From assembly GCA_023428365.1 (NCBI GenBank), contig JAEYYQ010000153.1, forward strand, positions 1 through 7,736: 7,736 nucleotides of DNA. Direction: 5' to 3'. The translations under genes were made by a program, and so were the position numbers. Numbering within the stretch: position 1 is the stretch's first letter; the number at the start of each line of letters is the position of its first letter. The notes beneath the pieces were generated by a model. That model was not told where the DNA came from, did not search any database, and worked only from the letters and a program-made list of their open reading frames with translations. The DNA comes from Pseudomonadota bacterium. GTDB lineage: Bacteria; Pseudomonadota; Alphaproteobacteria; Rhizobiales; Hyphomicrobiaceae. Of this stretch, positions 1-6,464 are shown one piece after another.

Positions 1-312
1 AAGAGCATCAACGAAGTGCTCGCGCGGTGTATCTTCACATCGCTCAGCACGTTTCTCGCCATGTTGCCGATGGCGATCTGGGGCGGACCAGCGGTGGCGA
101 GTTTCGCGGTGCCAATGGTGTTCGGTATCGTCATCGCGACAAGTTCGTCGATCTTCATCGCGGCACCGATCCTGCTGTTGCTGGGAGACTGGCAGAAGCA
201 GCGCAAGGCACGCGTCGCCAATAGCAAGGCGCGCGATGGCGACAGAACCAACTCAGCCGTTCCGTCGAGCAGCGGAAATCTCGCCGCAGCGGGCCGGCAA
301 GCACTCAAATAG
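1..312 (+). CDS. secF: SecF, protein translocase subunit (C-terminal part; 5' end outside window)
   Basis: SecF is an inner-membrane RND-like subunit that works with SecD to drive late steps of Sec-dependent export using the proton gradient. The window opens in frame with KSINEVLARCIFTSL, which matches the conserved SecF stretch (SINET..R...TS) at the start of a late membrane segment. It continues through a Gly/Ala-rich segment (GGPAVASFAVPMVFG) and a last hydrophobic helix containing SSIFIAAPILLLL, a typical SecF ending. About 45 hydrophilic residues follow as a cytoplasmic tail rich in Lys, Arg and Ser. The reading is open from base 1, so there is no start here; the GTG at 16 is internal. 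TAG at 310-312 is the stop. The next gene converges from the other strand, so secF is the last gene of its transcript. SecDF fusions exist, so the missing part could also carry SecD. Confidence 0.92.
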   Translation, partial: KSINEVLARCIFTSLSTFLAMLPMAIWGGPAVASFAVPMVFGIVIATSSSIFIAAPILLLLGDWQKQRKARVANSKARDGDRTNSAVPSSSGNLAAAGRQALK

Positions 313-330
313 CCTGGCAGTGGTCGAGCG

Positions 331-365
331 CGTGAGGGCGGAGCCGAAAAAGCTCTGCCCTCACG
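331..365. terminator. 14-bp inverted repeat between convergent secF and BASS genes, probable transcript end
   Basis: The arms CGTGAGGGCGGAGC (331-344) and GCTCTGCCCTCACG (352-365) pair over 14 bp with one G-T wobble around a 7-base loop CGAAAAA. It starts 18 bases after the secF stop and lies 31 bases beyond the stop of the opposing transporter gene, so it could serve both transcripts. A second, AT-rich inverted repeat follows: AAAAACG (377-383) and CGTTTTT (391-397), whose right arm touches the transporter stop codon. Neither hairpin has a clean T tract directly after it for secF, so classical intrinsic termination is uncertain. It may act as a 3'-end stabiliser or be a dispersed palindrome. 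Confidence 0.5.
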
Positions 366-396
366 AAAGCGCCGATAAAAACGATTGCCGCGTTTT

Positions 397-1269
397 TCAC
401 CGGGTCACGGTTCGAGCGATCGCGTCGTGCGCAGGCTTCCGCCGCCGGATATACGGCCACGATACAATCGCGCCGATGATCAGATGCCAGATCACCACCG
501 CGAGCACGGCCTTCTCATTCGGAAAGTTGGCGTTTGCAATCGCCAGGGCAACGCCGGGGTGCCGCGTCCCCGTGGCAAGTGCCAGGACCGTTCGATCACC
601 GGCGTCCGGACCACCAAGCCAATGGCCAACCGCGACACCGATCGCGGTGAACAGCGCGAGGATGACGATCACTCCGTTCCCGATCAATTCCCAGAAAGCC
701 GGCCACGACGTAAACAGAACAGGCAAGCAGGCGCCGACGAGAGTTGCTGTCGCAAACATCGACACCGGCCGCGCGATAAGATCGGCAATTCGGGGCAAGG
801 CCGCTCGGACAAGCACACCGGCCACAAGGGGGACAATCACCGAAAGAAGAACGATCCCGATAACCCCACTGAGCGGCGTACGGAATTCAACGCCCATGAG
901 GCGGCCGATCAGCGCTATCGTCGCGGGAATAACCACGATTGCCACGAGCGATGCAGCGACCAGCAATCCAATCGCATAAGAGGTCGAGCCTCCGGCGCTC
1001 GTCTGCCTGCCTGGCAAAATCGGCGGCACGGGCGATGCGGCAATGGCGACCAGTGCGATCTTGATCGGCATTGGCAACGGAAGAAGCAGCACCGTCGCAA
1101 CGGCCAACACCGGCATAATGACATTCATCGCCAGGATCGATCGGAGAAGCAGGCTGGGCCGACGGAACAACGAGAACATATCGTGTCGCGACGTCTTCAA
1201 CCCAAGAGCGAACACGATCGCGAACATGCTCACGCGGATCGCGTAGGGGATGAGTTCGGCGACTGTCAT
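397..1269 (-). CDS. BASS-family (bile acid:sodium symporter-like) transporter
   Basis: A polytopic inner-membrane protein of 290 residues, almost all hydrophobic helices, as expected for the bile acid:Na+ symporter (BASS) superfamily, whose members move organic anions with sodium. Family-like features, numbered from the 1269 start, are an early membrane segment ending FALGLKTSRHD (21-31), a broken-helix segment ASPVPPILPGRQTSAGG (about 78-94) in the first core repeat, and the matching second-repeat segment LATGTRHPGVALAIANANFP (231-250). These two discontinuous helices normally form the sodium and substrate crossing. The longest frame opens at 1293, but ATG 1269 is preferred because AAAAGG lies 7 bases upstream of it and MTVAELIPYAIRVSMF makes a natural first helix. 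The substrate cannot be read from sequence. It converges on secF and shares no operon with the efflux genes. A candidate 40-codon ORF lies just upstream on the same strand. Confidence 0.85.
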   Translation of the reverse strand: MTVAELIPYAIRVSMFAIVFALGLKTSRHDMFSLFRRPSLLLRSILAMNVIMPVLAVATVLLLPLPMPIKIALVAIAASPVPPILPGRQTSAGGSTSYAIGLLVAASLVAIVVIPATIALIGRLMGVEFRTPLSGVIGIVLLSVIVPLVAGVLVRAALPRIADLIARPVSMFATATLVGACLPVLFTSWPAFWELIGNGVIVILALFTAIGVAVGHWLGGPDAGDRTVLALATGTRHPGVALAIANANFPNEKAVLAVVIWHLIIGAIVSWPYIRRRKPAHDAIARTVTR

Positions 1270-1276
1270 GGCACGG

Positions 1277-1282
1277 CCTTTT
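1277..1282 (-). promoter_or_regulatory. Ribosome binding site deciding the start of the BASS transporter
   Basis: On the - strand the bases read AAAAGG, then CCGTGCC (7 bases), then ATG at 1269. The alternative ATG at 1293 has only a distant GGAG about 14 bases upstream, which overlaps the stop codon of the preceding small ORF. The 1269 start is therefore favoured. Confidence 0.5.
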
Positions 1283-1304
1283 GCGCGACACATATCGCTC
1301 TAGG

Positions 1305-1427
1305 TTACTCCAAGCCGGAACTGAAGGTTCCCGACGCCCTTTCTGCTTTCTGGGTGGCTTCAACGTCTTTGGCGCGCCGCTGCAACACCTCGATCAAATT
1401 TTCCCAATGGCCTGTGGGCCGCGTCAT
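1305..1427 (-). CDS. Possible 40-residue small protein upstream of the BASS transporter
   Basis: A short - strand ORF starts at ATG 1427 and ends with TAA at 1305-1307. Its frame also runs upstream to a GTG at 1505. The product begins MTRPTGHWENLIEVLQRRAK and looks like one amphipathic, charged helix (about residues 8-30) with a Ser/Gly-rich tail. The frame opposes no annotated + strand gene, so it is not a shadow of one. A GGGAAG lies about 9 bases before the ATG. Its stop is 35 bases upstream of the preferred transporter start, so the two could be co-transcribed. Codon third positions are only moderately GC-rich. I recognise no family, and the ORF may be chance. Confidence 0.3.
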   Translation of the reverse strand: MTRPTGHWENLIEVLQRRAKDVEATQKAERASGTFSSGLE

Positions 1428-1522
1428 GTGCCTACTTCCCAGTGGCTCGCTGTCTCCTCTAAGTCTTGCAAAAATCGTCTCTCCAGATCCAACAGCCACC
1501 GGCACCTATCCGGAAATCAGAC

Positions 1523-1747
1523 ATGACCCATACCTATTCCTACCGAACGCGCCGCGGAACATTCCGCATCGTCCACCAGGACAACGAATGGGAACTCATG
1601 TTCCATGACGAGGAACTCGGCAGCTACGACGAGCCGGAGGACGCAGCCCAGGAGCTTGCCGCCGGCCAATCAGCTTGGCCCTCGTTCGGTGACCCGTCCT
1701 CACTCGGCATCCCGGACGACCTGTCTTTCTGGGATGAAGAGAGTTGA
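1523..1747 (+). CDS. Small acidic conserved-type hypothetical protein, 74 residues
   Basis: The product begins MTHTYSYRTRRGTFRIVHQD and is a small soluble protein with no signal peptide or membrane segment. Its N-terminal half alternates charged and aromatic residues (YSYRTRRGTFRIV, then EWELMFHDEELGSY), suggesting a short antiparallel beta sheet. An acidic helix follows (EPEDAAQELAAG, about 36-47), then a Pro/Ser-rich tail ending in LGIPDDLSFWDEES. The protein resembles short uncharacterised proteins of Hyphomicrobiales, but I cannot assign a family. ATG 1523 is chosen over upstream TTG 1466 because the intervening 19 codons (QKSSLQIQQPPAPIRKS) look non-coding and the ATG opens directly on the structured part. 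The upstream ribosome site is weak (GGAAA about 7 bases before). It converges on the efflux operon, with a terminator about 100 bases downstream. Confidence 0.7.
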   Translation: MTHTYSYRTRRGTFRIVHQDNEWELMFHDEELGSYDEPEDAAQELAAGQSAWPSFGDPSSLGIPDDLSFWDEES

Positions 1748-1813
1748 ACGTTTCTTTTTGATAACTGCGAGCCGAACGCCCGCGCAGCAAGGCAGATCTT
1801 CACAGTGTGCAAT

Positions 1814-1831
1814 TCAAGCGGGTTCGCTTGA
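1814..1831 (+). other. Perfect 7-bp stem-loop in the 3' region of the small-protein gene
   Basis: TCAAGCG (1814-1820), loop GGTT, CGCTTGA (1825-1831) pair perfectly. The stem lies 66 bases after the small-protein stop and 17 bases before the terminator at 1849-1873 on the same strand, so both would be in one transcript. It may be a 3'UTR element or part of a small RNA. Confidence 0.4.
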
Positions 1832-1848
1832 CTGACCACGTCGGAGAT

Positions 1849-1873
1849 CCGCCCAGCGGGGCGCGGTTTTTTT
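1849..1873 (+). terminator. Intrinsic terminator after the small-protein gene
   Basis: A GC-rich hairpin forms from CC-GCCC (1849-1854), loop AGCG (1855-1858), GGGC (1859-1862), a two-base bulge GC, and GG (1865-1866). It is followed directly by seven T residues (1867-1873), the standard layout for factor-independent termination on the + strand. It would end the transcript of the small protein, or of a small RNA carrying the 1814-1831 stem, before RNA polymerase enters the opposing efflux operon. Confidence 0.6.
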
Positions 1874-1886
1874 AATGAAGGAGGTC

Positions 1887-1928
1887 GTGCACGGCACTGA
1901 ACCGGAAGCTTAAGTTCGCACCGTGCAT
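1887..1928. repeat. Two-step inverted repeat at the 3' side of the RND efflux operon
   Basis: The outer arms TGCACGG (1888-1894) and CCGTGCA (1921-1927) are exact complements, extendable by a G-T pair. Inside, GAAC (1899-1902) pairs with GTTC (1914-1917) around an 11-base loop containing AAGCTT. It lies 76 bases beyond the permease stop on the - strand and may mark the 3' end of that transcript, but there is no T tract on the - strand after it. Just before it on the + strand is AAGGAGGT (1878-1885), a near-perfect anti-16S match with no usable start codon. Confidence 0.4.
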
Positions 1929-2004
1929 ACATTCACTTTCGCAACATGGCTTACAGTTTCTCGTGCGCTGCCGCCTCCATCTCCTCAACCAGCAATCCGG
2001 TTTC

Positions 2005-5000
2005 TTAGGCGCGCGGGTTAGAGAGTGGGCCCAAAATCCGGTAGGCAACAGGAGTAAGGAACAGAGTGAACACGGTGGCAAACCCAAGGCCACCAACGAT
2101 CACCCAGCCAAGCGCAAGCCGAGCCTCGGCGCCGGCCCCGTGGGCAAATATCAGCGGTAATGCTCCGAGAACGGAGGCTGTCATCGTCATCATGACCGGC
2201 CTCAACCGAACCGTGGAGGCCTCGCGGATTGCCGTATCGACGCTGGCTCCTTCGTCGCGCCGTTGATTGGCGAACTCGACGATCAGAATACCATTCTTGG
2301 CCATGATGCCGACGAGCAGCACGAGACCGATCTGGCTATAGACGTTCATCGTACCGCCAGACAGTGCGATCGCCAGCGCTGCCGCTGCCATACCGAACGG
2401 CACGGTGAACAGAATAACGAGCGCACTGACCAGACTCTCGAACTGCGCGGCCAGCACAAGAAATACAATCAGGAGTGCAATTCCAAATACGAATGCCGTA
2501 TTCTGCGTTGTTTCCGTCAGGGTCCTGGCCTCGCCGAGCAGCAGGATCGACATATTGCTGTCGATGACTTCGGAAGCGACGCCGCGCATCACGTCGATTG
2601 CATCGCCCAGAATCATACCCTCGTCGAGCTGAACCGAGATCGGCACAGACCTTTGACGATCTTCGCGACCCAAACTCGGTGCGATGGCCACCTCTTGCAT
2701 GGTGACGAGCGACGACAGCGAGATAAAGCGACCATCACCAGCCTTAACGAAGAGGTTGCCGAGATCGGTGGGATCGTTGATTGGCCGGCCGCCTGCCTTC
2801 ACCTGCACTTCAACGATCTCGTCCTTGATGAAAAGATCAGCGGCCTTCTGATAATCGATCATCGCGTTGATCAGGCTCGTGATCGTCTCGATCGGCACTC
2901 CGAGTTTTGTCGCCGCCTCACGATTGATCCGGACCGAAAGCTGAGGCTGCGTCGTATCGTAGTCGGCACGAGCACTTCTGAAGCCTGATGTTGCTGAAAG
3001 CTGGCTGACCAACCTCTGAGCCGTATCAGCGAGACGGTCGTAGTCCGGACCAGCGATTGCGAAGCGCAATCCCTGTCCGCCGCCCCGCACCCCGAGACTA
3101 TTGGCCGACCTGAGAGTCACCGATACGCCGGGAATTCCCTGAAGCTTATTCTGCAGTTCCGCCTGGATCTGCTGTTGCGATCTCGACCGTTCGCCCCATG
3201 GCGCCAGTGCGGCCACCACGGTTGCGCGGTTCGACGCTTGGCCGCCAACTGTCGTCAGGACGCCAGTCACTTCGCCCGTATCGGTGTAGGGCTTCAACGC
3301 GGTTTCGACCTGTTCCGTCAATCTCGACATGTAGTCGAGGTTCACGCCCTGCTGCGCCGTCATGGCGATTTGCAGAACGCCACGATCCTCGCTTGGGGTA
3401 ATCTCATTCGGCAACAGTTTGTAAGCGGACCACCCAGCTGCAGCAAAGCCAAGACAGAGCAGTACAACGAGCCAGCGCGCACGCAAGCAGGTGTCCAGGC
3501 ACCGGGCGTACAGGCCACCAAGCGTATTGCTCATGCGCAGAAACAAACCGGGATGACCTTCCGGCGCTTCCACCTGATGTTTGCTACCGAGCTTTGCCGC
3601 AAGCATCGGGCAGACCGTGAGTGCGACGATGGAAGATATCGACACGGAGAACGCCAGCACGAAGCCGAACTCCGAGAAGAGATTTCCGACCACACCCGGC
3701 ATGAACGAAATCGGCACGAATACAGCCACGAGCGTGGCCGTCGTCGCCAGAACAGCGAAGATAATCTCGCGCGTACCGATCACGGCGGCCGCACGCGGGC
3801 CGACGCCCATGGCTCGATGTCGTGCAATATTCTCGACGACGATAATGGCATCGTCGACGACGAGACCGGTGGCAATCACCAGCGCCAGCAGGGTGAGAAT
3901 GTTGATAGAGAATCCCGCTGCCCATACCGCGGCGAGAGTTCCAATGAGCGAAACCGGAATGGCAAATGCTGGGGCAATCGTCTCGCGCACCGAACCGAGA
4001 AACGCATAGATGATGCCGATGACGATCACCGTCGATAGAACGAGCGTGAGCACGACTTCGCGGATAGACTCGCGAATGAAGATGGCGTCGTCCGATGTTA
4101 CGGCGATCGTCACATCTTGCGGTAGTGTCTGCTTCAGCTCGTTAATCGCGGCTTGGACACCATCTGAAATTGCGATCGTATTGGCCTTCGCCTGACGAAT
4201 GATCTCGACACCAATGGCCGTCTTACCATCAAGTCTTGTGTAGGCCGTCGCATCCTGGAAGGCCCACCGCACAAACGCCACGTCGCCGACCTTCGTCTGC
4301 GCATTGATTTCCAGTCCCGCAACATCGGCAGGGGTGGCTATTGGCGCCTCAGCCCTGACGATGAGCTGCTGCGTCGCATTTTCGAGAGCGCCAGAGGGCG
4401 TGTTGACCGACGCCTTACCTATCGCTGTGATAAGGTCACCGAGACTGAGACCACGTGCCGCCAAGCCCACCTGGGAAACACGCACCTCGATTGTTTTTGC
4501 GCGCAGTCCATAGGAGTTGGCTGCGGCGACGCCCTCAACCGCGGCCAGCCTGTCCTCGATCACGTTGTTGACGAGGTCCGTGAGCTCGCTCTCCGACAGC
4601 TTATCTGAAGCGACGGCCATGCGAATGATGGGCGAAGCATCGGCGTCAGCTTTCACCACGCGCGGTTCGCTATCCATATCGTTGGGGAGCTGATTGGTGA
4701 TACTCGCGACGGCATCGCGCACATCCATGGCGGCCGTCTGGAGATCCGTAGCGGTCGAGAACTCAACGGCAACGCGGCTGGACCCATAAGAGGAATTCGA
4801 CGAAATGCCCGTCACACCCTGCACACGGGAGACTGCGCTTTCAATGATCGCCGTAATCTGCGCATCCATGCTTTCTGGAGTCGCACCCGGATAGCTGGTG
4901 CGAATGCTGACGACTGGCCGATCGACATCCGGTAATTCACGGATCTCGATGGACTGAACGGCGGCAATGCCCGCGATGATGACGAGGAGATTCAGGACGA

Positions 5001-5091
5001 CGGCCAAAATCGGTCGACGGACGAATACGCCGACCCAGCCACCGTCGTCGCCTCCCTTGCGGATAGGCATGGATTGATTGCTAGCGCTCAT
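2005..5091 (-). CDS. RND (HAE1-family) efflux permease, inner-membrane pump of a tripartite exporter
   Basis: A 1028-residue proton-driven pump of the AcrB/MdtB type, near the usual 1020-1050. It has a cytoplasmic N-tail and TM1 (about 27-47) ending IRELPDVDRPVV, followed by the first periplasmic porter domain with SYPGATPE (66-73). TM2-TM6 (about 345-500) include TM4 with the paired acids Asp413-Asp414 (GLVVDDAIIVVENI), the proton-relay pair of the family. TM7 lies near 540-558, before the second periplasmic loop (about 560-865). TM8-TM12 include Lys932 (MAKNGILIVEFANQ) and the Arg of RLRP (962-965), which complete the proton relay. All key relay residues are present, so the pump looks functional. 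ATG 5091 is used because AGGG lies 10 bases upstream; the next Met (5070) has no ribosome site. It starts 6 bases after the adaptor stop. The substrate is unknown. In-frame reading past the TAA stop gives a plausible extra C-terminal tail (see findings). Confidence 0.95.
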   Translation of the reverse strand: MSASNQSMPIRKGGDDGGWVGVFVRRPILAVVLNLLVIIAGIAAVQSIEIRELPDVDRPVVSIRTSYPGATPESMDAQITAIIESAVSRVQGVTGISSNSSYGSSRVAVEFSTATDLQTAAMDVRDAVASITNQLPNDMDSEPRVVKADADASPIIRMAVASDKLSESELTDLVNNVIEDRLAAVEGVAAANSYGLRAKTIEVRVSQVGLAARGLSLGDLITAIGKASVNTPSGALENATQQLIVRAEAPIATPADVAGLEINAQTKVGDVAFVRWAFQDATAYTRLDGKTAIGVEIIRQAKANTIAISDGVQAAINELKQTLPQDVTIAVTSDDAIFIRESIREVVLTLVLSTVIVIGIIYAFLGSVRETIAPAFAIPVSLIGTLAAVWAAGFSINILTLLALVIATGLVVDDAIIVVENIARHRAMGVGPRAAAVIGTREIIFAVLATTATLVAVFVPISFMPGVVGNLFSEFGFVLAFSVSISSIVALTVCPMLAAKLGSKHQVEAPEGHPGLFLRMSNTLGGLYARCLDTCLRARWLVVLLCLGFAAAGWSAYKLLPNEITPSEDRGVLQIAMTAQQGVNLDYMSRLTEQVETALKPYTDTGEVTGVLTTVGGQASNRATVVAALAPWGERSRSQQQIQAELQNKLQGIPGVSVTLRSANSLGVRGGGQGLRFAIAGPDYDRLADTAQRLVSQLSATSGFRSARADYDTTQPQLSVRINREAATKLGVPIETITSLINAMIDYQKAADLFIKDEIVEVQVKAGGRPINDPTDLGNLFVKAGDGRFISLSSLVTMQEVAIAPSLGREDRQRSVPISVQLDEGMILGDAIDVMRGVASEVIDSNMSILLLGEARTLTETTQNTAFVFGIALLIVFLVLAAQFESLVSALVILFTVPFGMAAAALAIALSGGTMNVYSQIGLVLLVGIMAKNGILIVEFANQRRDEGASVDTAIREASTVRLRPVMMTMTASVLGALPLIFAHGAGAEARLALGWVIVGGLGFATVFTLFLTPVAYRILGPLSNPRA

Positions 5092-5097
5092 GGAACA

Positions 5098-6159
5098 TCA
5101 ACCCTGCAGCTGTTTCACGGCTTGTCCTGCACGCAGCAGGCCGCCACCTTCGTGAATGACCTTCTCCCCAGCTTTCAACGGCGCATCGATGAAGACGCGA
5201 TCTCCGTTTCGAGCCAGAATGGCGACATTGACGCGCTCGATCGTGTTGTCCTGCTTGAGACGCCAGACAAAGGCACCGTCCCTGTCCCACTGAATAGCGA
5301 GCCCAGGCACAACGGGCACCTCGTTACCCGCCAGCGTCACGGACACGGAGAATGTCGAGCCGGGGATCAGGGACAAGTCTGGATTGGGAATCTCGCCGCG
5401 AACAGTCAGCGTCCGCGTAACAGGATCGATGCGCGTGTCGACGGCTTGCACTTTGCCGTTGTAAATCTCTCCCGGCCGCGCAGCCAAACTCGCACGCATG
5501 GGCATGCCGATCCGGATCGAAGGTGCCGCGGCCTCTGGGACCGTGAACTCGATAATGATCGTGGACCGGTCATCAAGCGCTGCGACCGGGTTACCGACAG
5601 CGAGATAGTCGCCGGTCTGCAAGCTGGTCAGTCCCATGATGCCTGCAAACGGCGCCTTGATCGTCATGCGATCAAGATCCTCGCGCGCCCGGCGAAGAGC
5701 AGCATCAGCTACCTTCAGCGCCGTATCGGCCTCAGCGCGCGTCACGCGAGAGACCGCGTTTTCGTTGAGCTGCTTGTATCGCTCCACCGCATCCGCCGCC
5801 TGGGCGCGCTGTGCTTCGGCGGTTTCGACTGCAATAGACTCGGGCTCGGCATTCAATTTCACCAGCTTCTGTCCGGCTTCAACTTTCTGTCCGCCCTCGA
5901 ACAGGACGTCCGAGATCACGCCGGCAACGCGTGTCGTCAGCGTCACCTGTTGCCGTGCACGCCCCGATCCGACAGCCGCTACCCGCTCGTTGATACTCTC
6001 GACCCTGACATCGATAGTAGTGACGATTGGTGTTGTGTCGCCGCCTCCACGTCGCCGCTGCGCTTCCGCCGGCGAGATCAGTACAGCGCCTATAAGGGTG
6101 AGAAATGTCAGCCCTGCTGTGATCGCAGCCGTGCAGGTGAGACCATTGTTGCGGTTCAT
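5098..6159 (-). CDS. Periplasmic adaptor (membrane fusion protein) of the RND efflux pump
   Basis: A 353-residue adaptor that would bridge the permease to an outer-membrane channel. The N-terminus is a signal-type segment: hydrophobic residues 11-28, then SPAEA (29-33) as a likely signal peptidase I site. There is no lipobox Cys, so it is not an obvious lipoprotein. In order it has a first lipoyl half with TTRVAGVISDVLFEGGQKVEAGQKL (about 75-99), a short helical hairpin rich in Ala, Glu and Arg (about 107-163), a second lipoyl half IKAPFAGIMGLTSLQTGDYL (167-186), a beta-barrel with DTRIDPVTRTLTVRGEIPNP (241-260), and a membrane-proximal domain ending with VIHEGGGLLRAGQAV. The short hairpin is typical of the HlyD-like adaptors paired with HAE1 permeases. 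The ATG has a run of six G 4 bases upstream, an unusual, close ribosome site. It is the first gene of the operon, 6 bases before the permease. No outer-membrane channel gene follows. Confidence 0.93.
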   Translation of the reverse strand: MNRNNGLTCTAAITAGLTFLTLIGAVLISPAEAQRRRGGGDTTPIVTTIDVRVESINERVAAVGSGRARQQVTLTTRVAGVISDVLFEGGQKVEAGQKLVKLNAEPESIAVETAEAQRAQAADAVERYKQLNENAVSRVTRAEADTALKVADAALRRAREDLDRMTIKAPFAGIMGLTSLQTGDYLAVGNPVAALDDRSTIIIEFTVPEAAAPSIRIGMPMRASLAARPGEIYNGKVQAVDTRIDPVTRTLTVRGEIPNPDLSLIPGSTFSVSVTLAGNEVPVVPGLAIQWDRDGAFVWRLKQDNTIERVNVAILARNGDRVFIDAPLKAGEKVIHEGGGLLRAGQAVKQLQG

Positions 6160-6464
6160 ATTACCCCCCGAAGTTCCGACGGCCCTGATCTTGGATGCCG
6201 AGCGTCGATGTGTTCTGGATCAACGCTGCCGGCCCAAGATTTCCGTCGCGAGGAGATGCCTAGTTCCAATATTCGGCATCACGACGGCGTCAATAGCATG
6301 CACAGACTACGGCTTGTGGACGGTTGTGGTCGGGTAAAACGAATGGTGCGAAGGCATCCATCGCATTGCCGCCGCAGACTACTGGCTCCGTGGCCTCGCA
6401 TGTCGGAACTATTAGCTCCCATGAGCTATTCCAACCTGCCAACCTCCAAGAGATCGAGGTTCAC
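6160..6464. promoter_or_regulatory. Divergent intergenic region between the efflux operon and the acetyltransferase
   Basis: These 305 bases hold no convincing gene and must contain promoters for both directions. On the - strand, TTGACG (6288-6293) and TATTGG (6266-6271) are spaced 16 apart and form a weak sigma-70-like candidate about 105 bases before the adaptor start. On the + strand there is a head-to-tail 10-bp repeat, TTGTGGACGG (6314-6323) and TTGTGGTCGG (6324-6333), followed by an AT-richer GTAAAACGAA. Close to the acetyltransferase start is an inverted repeat, TAGCTC (6413-6418), CCAT, GAGCTA (6423-6428). Either repeat could bind a regulator, but no regulator gene is in the window and assignments are tentative. 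Confidence 0.4.

Noticed and set aside
1267..1293. ATG 1293 as the start of the BASS transporter
   Set aside because: The nearest ribosome-like GGAG is about 14 bases away, and the eight extra residues MCRAKGRA are basic and not hydrophobic; ATG 1269 has a well-spaced AAAAGG.
385..1608. 407-codon open frame on the + strand (and 236-979) opposite the BASS transporter
   Set aside because: Products are low-complexity and rich in Arg, His, Asp and Gln with no domain, typical of the antisense of a GC-rich membrane-protein gene. The - strand frame has clear BASS motifs.
1624..1932. 102-codon - strand frame overlapping the small protein gene
   Set aside because: It is antisense to the better-supported 74-residue ORF and crosses the terminator; the product shows no domain-like pattern.
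3175..4038. 287-codon + strand frame, and 2263-2988, inside the permease gene
   Set aside because: Both are antisense shadows of the RND permease, rich in Arg, His and Asp, with no ribosome site or family match.
6324..6464. GTG 6324 as the start of the acetyltransferase
   Set aside because: It would add 47 residues with no family similarity and overlap the repeat-containing promoter region; ATG 6465 has a good ribosome site.
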